From contig CM040127.1 in the NCBI GenBank assembly GCA_022559845.1, forward strand, positions 36,232,708 through 36,296,707: a stretch of DNA of 64,000 nucleotides. The letters are read 5' to 3'. The DNA comes from Amorphophallus konjac. Taxonomy: Eukaryota; Streptophyta; Magnoliopsida; Alismatales; Araceae. The position numbers were made by a program, and so were the translations under genes. Below are positions 1-12,000 of this stretch, in pieces. Within the stretch, counting starts at the first letter, position 1. The number at the start of each line of letters is the position of its first letter. The notes beneath the pieces are model-generated. The model searched no databases. It saw only the letters and a program-made list of their open reading frames with translations, and was not told the origin of the DNA.

Positions 1-606
1 GGCCCCGGACAGGTCTCTCCAACGCCTGTTTTCAATAAATAGGGGCCTTGGGGGTGGCTTTGGAGCCTCGTTTGCTCGCCAGAGAAGGGAAGACGCGCTC
101 CTCTTGTTCGTTCGTCGTTCTCCTCGTGCCGTAGGCCGCAAAGGGAAGATTTGTTGTTATCAGTACTTCATGGTACACGTGCGAGGGACTTCAATTGCGG
201 TGCGTAGACCTTCGTTTCTGTCTTCCGTCTTGTTATGAGCTTCCTTTATCCGTAGGTATACGTCCAAAGGAGGGAGATTTCATCCCTTGGGGATTTTTTC
301 CAGAACCACACGACCCTGACAATCGTGATGGGTTTAACCCGGTTCTCGTCCACCCCTTTTTGCTGCGAGAGGTCTGTAATTGCAGCAATAGGTAGGCTAT
401 GAAGCCTTAAATGTATGGAGGTACTGCACGGGGGAGGCGATACGCCCCATGTTAAACCCGTGTGTGGAGATATTCCATGAAGAGGCGATACGCCAAATAT
501 TTGTAGACCTCGACCAATGTGAGATTAACATGGCAGCCATGTCGATTTTTTTTGCTGAAATAAATCCCGGGTGCAACATTGTCTTTGATTGTCTTAATGC
601 AGCATC
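1..606 (+). other. Leader region upstream of the hAT transposase relic
   Basis: No gene is recognised here. A TATA-like ATAAATAG lies at 35-42, followed by GC-rich sequence, which resembles a transcribed leader or the downstream half of an LTR. A pyrimidine tract and TGCAG near 590-602 could be a splice acceptor just before the first ATG of the transposase relic at 607. The hAT element's 5' terminus (CAAGGATGG-like) is not visible, so it either lies left of the window or is lost. Confidence 0.25.
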
Positions 607-3600
607 ATGCCTAGACGTGAACAAAGTCAGGAGCAACAAGGGCAGGAGGATCCGAGGTGGGCCCACCTCTCCTTAGTTGATGCTGGGAGAAGAAAAGTGA
701 AATGCAATTATTGTGATAAGAGAAACATGGCGGAATTACTAGAGGAACGCAACATTTGGCAGGGATGAAAGGAGAGGTGAAACAATGTGACAGTTGTCCC
801 CAAGAGGTCCGAGAAGAAATGCGCCAATACCTTCTGGGCAAAAAAGAGAGGATGTAACAAAGGGCAGAAGATGAGGGTGAAATTGCAGAAGAGATTTCCG
901 GCAGAAGGGGAAGGAGGGATGATGATGAGGAAGGCACTGAGGATTCAGATCCAGAGTTGACTGAAACAATGGAGCGTGAACAAGCCGCTCGAAGGAAAGG
1001 AAAAGCACCCATAGGTTCATGGACCTATTCCAATACAGCTGCACGACGTCCTGACACTGGTACAGCCCGCAGAGAGGAGGCCCCATGGATAGCTATTTGC
1101 ACAGAAGGCAAAATGCTACACAACCTAAAATCAAGAAAGCATTGAAAGGGGTAAAAAAATCAGCAGAAGTTGCAGGGCGTGCATTTAAAAGTATCTGCAA
1201 ATGATTTTTCCATGCAGGTGTCCCTGCACATGCAGCTGGAAGTCAATATTTCCAACCTATGCTAGATGCCATAGCAGATGTTGACCCTGGCTTGAAGGCC
1301 CCGTCACGTCGAGACATATACGGGCGTGACCTTGAGGGAGAGGTTGAGGAGCTCCATGACTAGGTTGAAAACTTCAAGTATATATGGATGGAGAGAGGAT
1401 GCACCATCATGTGTGATGGCTGGACTGGTACCACGAAGAAGTCCATGATTAACTTTTTGGTCTATTGCATCGAAGGTACAATATTTGTTAAATCTGTAGA
1501 TACATGAAATTATGAAAAAAATACCAATTGTTTGTTTCATTTGATGGATAAGATGAAAGACCAAATTGGAGAAGACAATGTTGTACAAGTAGTGACTGAT
1601 AATGAAACCAGTTATAAGGCTGCAGGGAAGAAATTGATGCAGAAGCACAGGCATTTATATTGGCTCCCATATGCAGCACATTGTCTAGATCTGATACTTG
1701 AAGACATAGGGAAGGAAAATCATGTGAAGAAGACAATTGACAGGGCACAGAAAATCACCCAGTATATTTAAGGCCATCCTAGGATATTGAATATGTTCAG
1801 GGAGCATGCAAGTGGGGGGCGAGATATCATCTGTGCAGGGCCAACCAGATTTGCTTCGAATTTCATTTCTTTGGAGTCTTTGCACAGGTATAAGATTGAG
1901 CTCAGTTCTTTCTACTTTATCCTTATAGTTATGATCCATATTTGATTCAAATTTCATTTCTTTGGAGTCTCTGCACAGGTATAAGAGTGAGTTGAAAGCT
2001 TTCATGTACTATAATGCCATGCAGGAATACATAGACAAGTCTAATGTTGATGCTCATATGGATTATTTGGACGTCTGCCACATCGTGGAAGACAACAAAT
2101 TCTAGAGCAGGGTCTCACGGTACATGAAAGTAGTCGCGCACCCCTCGTGAAGGTCCTAAGAATGGTGGATGGCGATGAGAAGAATGATATGGGATATATG
2201 TACGAGGCCATGGACCGTGCCAAATTAGAGTTGCAGAATTCTCTTCCCAGAGAATATGCAAAGGGGTGAAAAATTATTGACCATAGATGGGACAACACAT
2301 TACACCACGACTTGCATGCAGCTGGTGAGTGATTAATTGTATTGATACATTGTTCTTTAGATTATTTTATATCTAACATTTAGTTAACTATACACAAATG
2401 CAGATTATTTCCTCAACCCTCGATTTATGTACAACGCCAATGCACATGTTGATGGCGAGGTGCTTCAAGGCACTTTAAAAGTCATTGGTCGTTTATCGAG
2501 GATACCAGAAAAGAGACTTCAGGCCGAAGTAAAGGTTGGCCTTTATTGATTTTATCAATAAGACGTATAGAAGTTACTTAAGTAGTTATGTTAATCTATT
2601 ACTTTATCTTTGTAGATGAACTACTATAGAATGAGGACTGGGACGTATTCTGACTCCCAATTGCAATACGTTGTGGGAAGAGTGAGTTCAAGTATACTTT
2701 ATCTTTGTGCTTTCTTAACCTCAATATGTATTAGTACATCATGGAGAATTGATCTTTATTTACATCTTACATTTATTTGTTTATGGTTGGTGGAACAGTT
2801 GACTGGTGGATAATGGTGAACAATCGAGATGTGGGCAGTAATCAATTGGCTTTCATTGCAATTAGGGTGCTCAGTCAAACAACATCAGCAAGTCAATGTG
2901 AAAGAAATTGGAGCACGTTCAGCCTTATACACTCAAAGGTTCACAATCGACTAAAGGCTGAACGGTTAGAAAAATTAGTTTACTGCCACTACAATATGAG
3001 GTTAAGAATAAGGAACATGAAGCTAAGACAACAGCTGAGGGACAAACGCGTCGCAGAGAATGCAACTCCATAAATTGATGTGGACGCTTTATTTGATGAT
3101 AACAATCCCTTGCAGTCTTGGGTGGAGACACGAGAGCAGGTTGATGAGCCCGTTTTTGATGTTGATGATAGAACATGGGTAGAGGGCATACTAGATCAAG
3201 ATGAACCAAGAGATCCAGAATTCAGAAGAGCAACAAAGAGGGACAGAGATACACATGTGCACCAGAGAAGGGACCCAACTTTGTTTGTTCATGACACTGA
3301 GCAACAGCCTGAGTTTGAGCCAGCTAGACACCCAGAATCAGATAGCATGCCAATCACTCCTAGAATAGTCAAGCCACCTCCATCCTTAAGAAGAAATACA
3401 TCAGTGCATGAGCTAACTGAGAGGACTAGTGTTGCTGCTCGAGAGGACCCGACAATTGAGCAGTTGAAGCAGATTTATGTGAGGCACACACGCGAAGGGG
3501 AAAAGGACTCATGTCAAAGATGACTAAAAAAATCACACCAAAACAGAAAAAAGCATCCCCAAAGGCTAAAAGGCGACTGGTTTCTGATGGTTCTGATGAT

Positions 3601-3786
3601 GATGATCATCCCAGTGCAGTTGCAGGTGCTACTACTGACGGTGGCACATATGGTGCTCCTTCCTCCTTCCACGCAGACACAGGCAGAGGATACAGTCATA
3701 GTGAGCAAGGATATGATTCACAGAGTCAATATGGAGATCCATCAGGTTATGGAGGTGGCCAACAGGAAGCAGCCATTTATGGGTAG
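607..3786 (+). pseudogene. hAT transposase (BED finger, DUF659, C-terminal dimerisation), broken
   Basis: A start at 607 leads into a BED-type zinc finger (CNYC at about 697-710, then HLAG and CDSC), but a one-base frameshift near 730 separates its halves. A DUF659 segment follows (about 1210-1480) with the catalytic-type aspartate in CDGWT, interrupted by a TAG at about 1363. A second acidic motif lies in VVTDNETSYKAAG (about 1590). The C-terminal hAT dimerisation block with SQCERNWSTF is at 2850-3060, followed by an acidic, then Gly/Ser/Tyr-rich tail to about 3786. Several introns are likely because blocks change frame. A segment around 1858-1893 is repeated at 1947-1985. The gene is inactive: stops and shifts break every long frame. 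Confidence 0.75.
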
Positions 3787-4264
3787 GGTCATCAACCAGA
3801 ATTCCTGTTCCATCCAGTTCCTCTTCTCATCCTCAAGATTCTTATGCTGATTCTGGATTCCAATCAAGCTAACAATCTTACACTCCAAGAGAGATCCAAA
3901 GAGGGATGTAGGACTTAACTATCTCATTGTTTGGTTATAGTGAATATACAGAATACATGTAACCTTTTTATGGGACTCAACATCAAAAGCCAGACGATGA
4001 GAGAGAAGGTTCTTCTAGTTATTATCCATATTAGTGCATCATCATTTAGGTGTGTCTAATTAGGTTTATTATACTGCTTGAACCTACTTCATGCTTAATA
4101 TGTACTCAAGAATATTAGTTTAACATGTTCAATGCCTACTTCATGTTTATTGCACTTAATCCAATTTCGTTACAGTCCAATGCATGTCTAATGAATTTTT
4201 TAATTTTTATGTGATTATTTATATTTTTTGATTTATTTCTGATTTTTTAGATTTATTTTGATAT

Positions 4265-4381
4265 TTTTTGAACCTTTTCACTGGGTTTCAGCCGGTTTCG
4301 GTAGAAACTGAAACCGAAACCGAGTCGTTTCGGTTTCGGACTCAGCCAAAACCAAGTCTGAAACCGACACTGCCATCCTTG
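4265..4381 (+). repeat. hAT 3' subterminal repeats and terminal inverted repeat
   Basis: The stretch consists of alternating GGTTTCG and CGAAACC units, so it is built from overlapping short palindromes, and it ends GACACTGCCATCCTTG. The same grammar and terminus occur in the small elements at 24681-24852, 28948-29239 and 39526-39889. Confidence 0.75.
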
Positions 4382-7300
4382 CTTGAAACTCCCCTAAAAT
4401 CAGAACAAGGTCCTTCTTGATAATATCTCAACACTTCTGAAAGAAAACTATAGGAAAGTCATCAAGGCACGATGTTGTATCGCCTGCAATGGAAAAAAAA
4501 TGCATGTCTAAGCTCCTCCTCTATGAAGGGGTTGGACAAAGCCTCGCATTCCGTTGTAGAGAGTTGGGGGAGAAGGCCATCTACAATGCCAGGCCTGCAC
4601 ATCTAATCTTCAGTGAGGAGTCAAGAATAGAAATCCTTGGTTCACCCCCTAATCTTGTCCTCCCTCGTGAAAGTCTACTCTCCAACATTGATGGAGGCTA
4701 TATCGTTGATTCACCTTCTCCCTAAGGCAATCCTTTAAAAATAAGCAATCCCCCTATCACCTTCCTTGAGTCATTTTTCCTTTGATCTCTGCTTCTAGAA
4801 AATATCTTCATGTGTAAGGATCTCTTCAAACTCTACCCTAAGTCTGTCCCTGCGCAACCTATCAGAGTCAACCAACATCCTGCCTCCTCCAAGCAATCTA
4901 GACCCTCTAATTGTTAAAGAATCCTATCCTTAGCCAATCTACCAGGTACGGTTTTGCCAACCCCCCCACCCTTTAAGCACCTAGGCCAGGTGCTTTAGTT
5001 TCCCCACCAAGGTGGCCATGGAAGAGTGATCTTGTTTCTGTACAATCCAAGCCCTCCAGACTGTCTCCATGAAATCTACCTCCTTGAGCCAAAAGCTCTC
5101 AAATCAAAATGTTGTAATCCGATATCGTCCTGGCCAAGCAAGATACTTGCACATGGGGGAAAATGATCCTCACAATCCACCGATACCGGAAACCTATGCA
5201 ACCTGGAACAAGTAGGTGTCGCCCTCATATTGCACTAAGTGAACTGAGCATTCACTAATCCAATGTCAATCAAAGCAGCCTCCTCTATGAAGTCACAGAA
5301 GTCCTCCATCTCCCCCCTGTTGGGGTTGACCCCCGTCCTCTCTCGAGCCGCTGTGACTACGTTGAAGTCACCCCTACACACCAAGGCCGGCCCAAGCTTT
5401 GGTGGTGTAGAAACAGCTCCCCCCAAAGAGATCTCTTGTCCTCCCTGGTTTGAAGACCATAGATCCCCAAGAAGTCCTAGTAAAAGCCATCCCTCACGCT
5501 GTGAAAGGAGATAGCCCCTGGCCGACCTTTCTATCCAGCTCCACTTCCTCAACCTTGAACGAATTCCACATGATCATGATACCTCTTGACCTCCCCTCTG
5601 CTAAAGAGACCACTCCCCTGGTAAGCCTGGCTCCCCCAATCTCCCTCATGATCAGCTCCCCGTGCCCATCACACTTCGTCTCCTACGGGCACAAGATGTC
5701 GATCTTGCATCTTCTTACCATCTCCTTCACTACTCTCCTCTTCTCGCATCCCTTACATTCCAAAAAGATGATCCTCATGAGAACAAAAATGTGTTCCTCC
5801 CTCCTCCTGCTCGTACTCGCTCACTTCTCCCTCCTCGCTCCGCCGAGCTGCCCTATTTTTGTGATTTTCCCAATTTCACCCTAGCCATGTTAAGCAGTCA
5901 CCTCTTCTAGATGTTGATGAAACCCCCCCCCCCCCCGTGTCCCTCTCTACCCCCTCTCAAAAGAAACCCAACTCCCTCATCTGTGCCTCCGTCATCTTCT
6001 CCACCACCACCATCAGCTCCCTCACATTTTCCTTGCCCAACCTTCCCCTGTCTTCCGCTCCCTCACCATCTGAGTTTCCCCTCTCCGACCCTATTACCTC
6101 TCCGAGAGTTTCCAGGTCAGTCTCCTCGACCTCAGCTGGAGGCTCCTCCCGCACTACATGCACCAAGCCTCCGTTGTCTTATTCACCCATGAGCAACGCC
6201 GCTGCAGTCCAATATTGAGCGTCCTATCATCCGCTACCTGTCCTCTAGGGGTCACATACTCCGATAGCAGTTGACCATCGAGGATGGAATTGCCCCAAGC
6301 CCCCTCCTTGTCCAGCCAATCTTGCCCAACGGTAGATATGAGAGGCATTCCACCGGAGTCGCCCATGAGGTGGACTCCTCCTCCATTGCCGGAAGTCGGC
6401 CGCAACCCTTGCCTCCTGTCAAGGCCACAGTCCTCAGAGTGATCCTCGGCGTCAGCCTCCCACCGGAAGGGTCCTCTCCTTCCTATAGCAGTTGAAGGGG
6501 AGAGGAGGGGACGATAGAACCGGACGGTGCGATCGATCACCGGAGGAGATCTGCCAGCAGAGAGGAGGTTGTTGCAGTCACCGACAGCTGTCGGCTAAGT
6601 CCCTTGCCACCGTCTCCCTTATGCAATTGCAAATGGGGGTTCCGACAGAGGGGATAACTCTTGTCGAGTCTCACAAACCTGATACAACTAGTTACATCCA
6701 GGTAAGTTCCGGGGTCCGTGACTAAGGCCCATAAGAAGCTTCAGTCTGTGCACAAAAAGCGACCCAAGAGGAGGTGGGCCGATCCATGGCGGGCCACACA
6801 GGCGGTTCGGACAAACCTTAGGGCTTGAAGGCTCGATCTCTGTCGACCGGCCCAAGAAACATGATGGGACTTTTAAGTTTTGAAGGGTTCCTGGGGGTTG
6901 CCACGTACCCCCATTCCCTGCTCTTCATCCTCCTATCTCCCGCTAGGGCGTTGCCCTAACCCCTGGCGGCGACTGACCAGCCCATTGAGAATTCTAACCA
7001 GAAACGTGCTCCCTCCGACGTCAAAGATCATCACCGACGGAAAAGAGGAAAGACTCGAGACCCTGGCCGCGAACTAAACGACCATGAGGGTCCCTTCTAC
7101 CGCAAATCGCAAGGATCCGGCCTCCACATTTGCAAACGAGTTCACAACAGTGGAGATTCCCGCCTCATTACAGAGCATCAAAGAGATCCCCTGGAGGCTA
7201 AGAGAGAGAACAAGTTCCCTAGAGCAGGGAAAGGTTGCCCTCACCATCGAACATCTTTGCACCCAAAGCACAACCTCGTTGACTAGTACAAAACCATCTT

Positions 7301-7860
7301 CTGCCGCTTCCATCGCCGCAACTTCACTGCTACCGGTGGCCAGGAGCCCTGTCCTGGACACTTGGTACACCTCCCATAAATGACGACCCTCTGTGCGAGC
7401 GTCCAAACAGGCCCTTATGTGTGCCAAATACCGGCACAATCTATAGACAACATCGGAGCCACTCCATGCGGCCACACAGGAGGTCCGGAGGGAGTGGACC
7501 GAAGTCCAAACTCTCCCTTCACGCACCCAGCACGCGTGTTGGAGTCACCTTTTGTCGGATGGCATCCGCATAGGAGAGAACTGGCAAAGACCTCCCCTCG
7601 CCCGTAGATCTGGCCACACCCCATCTCCACTCACCCAACATGGAGTTTCTCTGCGTGTCCCCTGCTCGCCGGCAGCGGAAACAGAAAAGAGTGTTGTACG
7701 CTCCATCGACCCTATGGATCTCCTTGTTCCCCCCTGCCACTCCAGTCGCCGGTCGACAGCCAACACCGCCGAGGAGTCAACCCCCCCCCCCGGTGTGCCA
7801 TACTGCCATGGGACTCACACCCACCCTATTAATAAAATAGCACCTTGTGAGTTTACTTGC
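4382..7860 (-). mobile_element. LINE A (L1-type), minus strand, 3' part displaced by the hAT
   Basis: Read on the minus strand, fragments run from an ORF1-like region (about 7766-5950) through an endonuclease domain (about 5800-5235) into the start of reverse transcriptase near 4440-4382 (FPIVFFQ...DIIKKDLVL). The frame stops at the hAT right end at 4381, so the hAT split this LINE and its remainder should lie left of the window. Many stops and frameshifts make it non-functional. It lies in intron 16 of the IDM1-like gene, in the same orientation as the gene. Confidence 0.7.
5235..5800 (-). pseudogene. LINE A endonuclease domain remnant
   Basis: The minus strand encodes RGDFNVV followed by an MEDFCDFIEEAALIDIGLVNAQFT-type stretch, typical of the apurinic-like endonuclease of plant L1 elements (the DFN motif carries catalytic residues). 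The upstream part (ILCPQETKC-like, about 5690) is in another frame. The equivalent part of LINE C (25550-25690) aligns by eye. It is broken by stops and shifts. Confidence 0.65.
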
Positions 7861-8967
7861 AATAGAGGGTAAAAAGATGTATTAGACATCCCCCAAATCC
7901 TTATTCCTTTTGTTTCCTTTCCCAATTAAGGCAGAGGCAAGAAGATCCTTCATCTTCTGGGTGACAGTGAGAGGAGCGTCCAAATGATCAAAATAGGGGC
8001 TATGATGGTTGATCACCATCTTTCCTTACTTTTCATCTCTTTTCCTCTTTTTTTTGGTTTTTCCTATGATGGTTCAAAGCTAACAAAAGGTGGGAGGAAG
8101 CGGAAGATGGAGCAAGGGGAATGATGATGGCGGTGATGGCTGGAAGCAAGATGCAAACAATGAAAAAAAATACAAGCCAGTGGAGGAAGTTGCCGAAATG
8201 AAGATGAACTAGGAACAGAGGAAGATGGCAACTGTGCATGTGGAATAGGCAGTGACAAGGTGGGTCACTAGAATCTATGGTGGAGAAGATGCAAAGCCAG
8301 GTGGAAGGCAACAATGTTTTCTTATATATACAGGCTGATACTATAAGGGAAGGCAATAATGTTTTCTTACATATCAAAGCCTGGAGGGTTATCAGCTTGA
8401 TTATGGCATTTGTAAGCCAAACCGGGTTCATCAGCATGCTATCATAGGACCATTATACCAAGGTCCAGTAAGTCACCGTCGGGGAGGAGCCAATATCTAA
8501 CCAATCTGGAAGTGGATCAATCCTCCCAAAGCAGCATAGTGTAGTGCAGTGGCAAAATCATACCAGATCAGGTGATTCCGATAAAATTCCAGCAATTTAA
8601 GTCTTCAATCCTCAATCAGATATAAAGAATAAACAGGCTACAATGAGGCAAATATGTTTCTGAACACACCATAAAGACTTCCACCTACATGGCCCAAATA
8701 CCTGCCAACAAGCTGCAATCCTGTGGCCAAATACCTGTCAACAATCTGCACTGCTATGTGACAAGTTTGACTGATGGTAGACTTAATGCCTTGTCAGTGT
8801 TGACACTCTACTAATGTAAGAACATCTCAAGACACTCCAATGATTTACAATCACAATAAATTGTCAATTTTATCAAAAAAAATGTATATCAATAAGAAAA
8901 TATGAAAAAGGTTATTCTTTACTTTTTTTCTAATTCGAAAGTGTTTATTACTGGATACAAAGCTCAC
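7861..8967. other. Intron sequence without recognised gene
   Basis: This is part of intron 16 of the IDM1-like gene. No coding exon of that gene was found. A short imperfect direct repeat (GGCAAYAATGTTTTCTTA-like) occurs near 8309 and 8352. Nothing else stands out. Confidence 0.4.
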
Positions 8968-9061
8968 CTTGCCTTGGCTTTCCCTATTTGTTGCAACTAG
9001 TGGTAGTTCTGCAACTTCACATCCCAAAACCCGAAGGATTGCAGCAGATACAACAGAGGAA
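8968..9061 (-). CDS. IDM1-like gene, exon 16 (last visible)
   Basis: This 94-nt exon encodes [31 protein letters not shown] and stops at donor AAG|GTGAG, in the middle of the expected acetyl-CoA pyrophosphate-binding motif. No continuation was found in 1-8967. Confidence 0.9.
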
Positions 9062-12000
9062 CTGGAAAAAAAACAAAACAAAACAGAATCATGCCTGACA
9101 TTAGCAAAATATGATAAAAAAAGAGTCACAAGTTTGCCATTATTGTATATTCTTACTTTACTGTTAGTACTGCACAGTACATCCCTCCAAAGTCTTGATC
9201 TCTCAAATCCCAGCTGCCACCAACGAAAAAAGAATAATAATAAGAAAGAATGAAAGGAAAGGTGGATTTTGAAAAGATATGACACAGTAGCAAGCAGTAG
9301 TAGTAAAAGTAAGAGAAAAATTAAAATTATGATACTAAAGAAAGAAATCATTTACCCATAGACCATTGCAGGGATAAGGTCCTTCCTTGTTGCAAAATCA
9401 ATAATTGGATCAAAGCATTCCTATAGAGATTGAAAATAAGTATAAATAACCAGTCTTCTCTCAACCGGGGAAAAAGAAAATCAAGCAAATTATTTTCCTA
9501 TGAGACAATAAAGCTAAAAAGGAAACGGTGCCTCATTTTCGCATTAAAGGTTATAGAACTATGAGACATTTACATTCACGAATGTGAAAGAACTTAGCCT
9601 TTGGTTGCACATATATTGTAACTCTATCACACATCACAAACGTGAAAGGAAGTATGAATTAGGTGCAAGCAGACCAAAACATTCAAAGCATGGGAGGACT
9701 CTGTCCTTGTACATTTTATCTTCTTCCCTCAGCTGGCGATCATACAAGGATGCAAAGAAGCTAAACTGCTTTCTTTAGGTAGCACTGTCCATGTCCATTT
9801 GTTCTTCTCTTTACTCATGACAATATAATAATGCCATATTTGTGAACTAGAATCTGGAGTCAAGATCGTGAATTTAGACTTCTTTTCCTGCATAACTTGG
9901 TCTAGCTTTATTTATTTTGGACAGAGATTTTGGAGTTGACAAGCCCAACAGGTGGTCGGCTTCACTGTTGAACATGACATGGAATGTGGAGGTGAACCTG
10001 ATGTGGGCATGCTGCTAAGGGGCTGGCTTTGGTTCCAGGTAATGCTGAGGTTAAGAGGAAAAGGAAAATTGTTACAGGACAGGATTTCTCTTGGTGCAGG
10101 TAGCCAGGTAGGGCAACAGAACAAAAGGATTCCAGGGAGGTGACAGGGTCTGCAGACTGTGGAAAGGAGAGGAAGAGAAGGAGAGATATCAATATGGAAG
10201 TGATTTGGAACTTGAAAGAGAATATGGCTGCTAAGGGAGGGAAGTCAGGGAAGAACAGAAATGGCCATCATTAGCAGAGGCGAGGGTCACCAGACTATGC
10301 ATCCTCATTCATTTCTTTTGTCATATTGTGTCATGCCTCGCTTGGTTCAAACATGCTAGTACATTTAAAAACCCATGAGTTTACACATGAGGAATTATTT
10401 TCATTAATTTAATACTTACATAGAATATAGAAAGTGCAGCTGAAAGTAATAATCTGGTTTCAGAAGAAGCTGTTTTGCCGCTAAGGAGTCTCCATCTGAC
10501 ATCAAGGTCCATTTCTTTGCCAAGATCTGTCTGTTCATGTTTCTTCTTTATAACATCTGACAGAGGGATTGGTAGCTGTTCTAGTCCTGAGGCAATTAAT
10601 TTCTGCAAAGCAGCATGAAGCTGGACACAATCAGAGGAACAGAACCACTGCCCCTCAGGCAATTCCTGACACACAAAAGGACCAAGGAAAAAGATATTTT
10701 GTCACTATCCAGCACAAATCATGGCTGTTTTCATCAACAGGAAAGGAAAATAACAAATTGATAGAAAAGGGAACAAAATCAAAGGTCAGTTCACCTTTAA
10801 GTCACCCATGTCATGTTCCTTCAGGCACCCAACATGAAATTCCCGTTCACACTGAAAAAGTATCATATTTGCAATTAAAACTTGATATACATTGAAGAGG
10901 CACATCAAAATTGAAAATAGAAAGAATGCGACAAATAAATTCAAAGACTCACTTGATCACAAAGCAGAACAGTGCGAGGACCAAATTCTGTGCTAAAATC
11001 ATGACATCTGATAAGAACAAAAATTGATAAGTAATCTATAAATGGTTATACAGAGCAAAAAAAGATAGAGAATTCTTTTAAAACAAATGATTATAGGGTG
11101 TTTGGGAACACTTTTTCTTTTGAGATAATTTCAAGCCTAAAAAATCTAGTACTAAAATTTTTATCCCAAATTTTAAAATTACTACATATAAACTTGTGAT
11201 GTGTTCGGCAAATCTAATATAACTTTTAAAAGAGTTTGGTTTTATAGCTCTTGCCTAATTTTTCTCTTCCCATCCTTGATTTGTTATAAGGGGTGCTATT
11301 AAAGAAAAGGTGACAGTGGTTGGCTGCGTAACTGGGCAACCAGGCCAAGATGAGGGAGAGAAGAAGGAAAGGGAAGAAACCGAAGAAGGCAGGCATGCAC
11401 AGTCCTCTAAGAAAAAAAACAGCTACCAGGTTGTTTTTTCCTTAACATAGTTTTGAAGACTCCACCTCCTCCCTTCAAAAGAGAGGAGACACCAAATGAC
11501 ATTTTACAAAAAATATTTCAATATTTGAAAAAGTAGATATCTGTGAGTATACACACACACAAGTATATACACCCACATTGTAAGTCAGGAAAACAGTAAT
11601 ACATCGGATGATCGGAAACACCACGACCTCACAAGCCTACTCCCTTCAGAGATAAAAGCATACAAAGTAAACTGCCAAAGTAAAAGCCACTGACCTACAT
11701 AATACACAGCCACCAACATCAGCATCTGGAGTTTTAGCAATGCGAATGCATCGCTTAAATATCTGTTCTATGGGATCAATGCCAGCAACCCTTCCAGCTG
11801 CAATTGCATTTTCATTATGTCCCACAGCTTTATCCTTTTGATGCATATTCTGGCAACATGGACAATACCAATCCCCTCTCGGAATGCTTGTCAGTCCAAC
11901 ACATTCTGTAATAAAAAGATGAACAGATTAGATACCAGATTAATACCGTATATATTCTCTCATCAAAGTCTGTTGTGAGAACAAATTATAAAAATGTCAC

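Larger units (their letters stand above)
607..4381 (+). mobile_element. hAT DNA transposon, right part, inserted in a LINE
   Basis: This is a decayed transposase region followed by a 3' end rich in GGTTTCG/CGAAACC subrepeats (about 4270-4375), ending ACTGCCATCCTTG at 4381. The reverse complement of that end starts CAAGGATGGCAG, which fits the hAT CARNG rule and nearly matches the ends of three small elements at 24681, 28948 and 39526. The end lies inside a minus-strand LINE reverse-transcriptase frame, so the expected 8-bp target duplication is CTTGAAAC (4382-4389), but the partner copy is outside the window. This is probably a relative of the autonomous source of the MITE family. Confidence 0.7.

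Noticed and set aside
1..606. A gypsy LTR and primer site at the window start
   Set aside because: A TATA-like ATAAATAG is present, but no second LTR, primer-binding site or gag could be found; left as an uncertain leader region.
5911..6540. Proline- and arginine-rich frames on both strands
   Set aside because: These are frames through the decayed ORF1-like part of LINE A.
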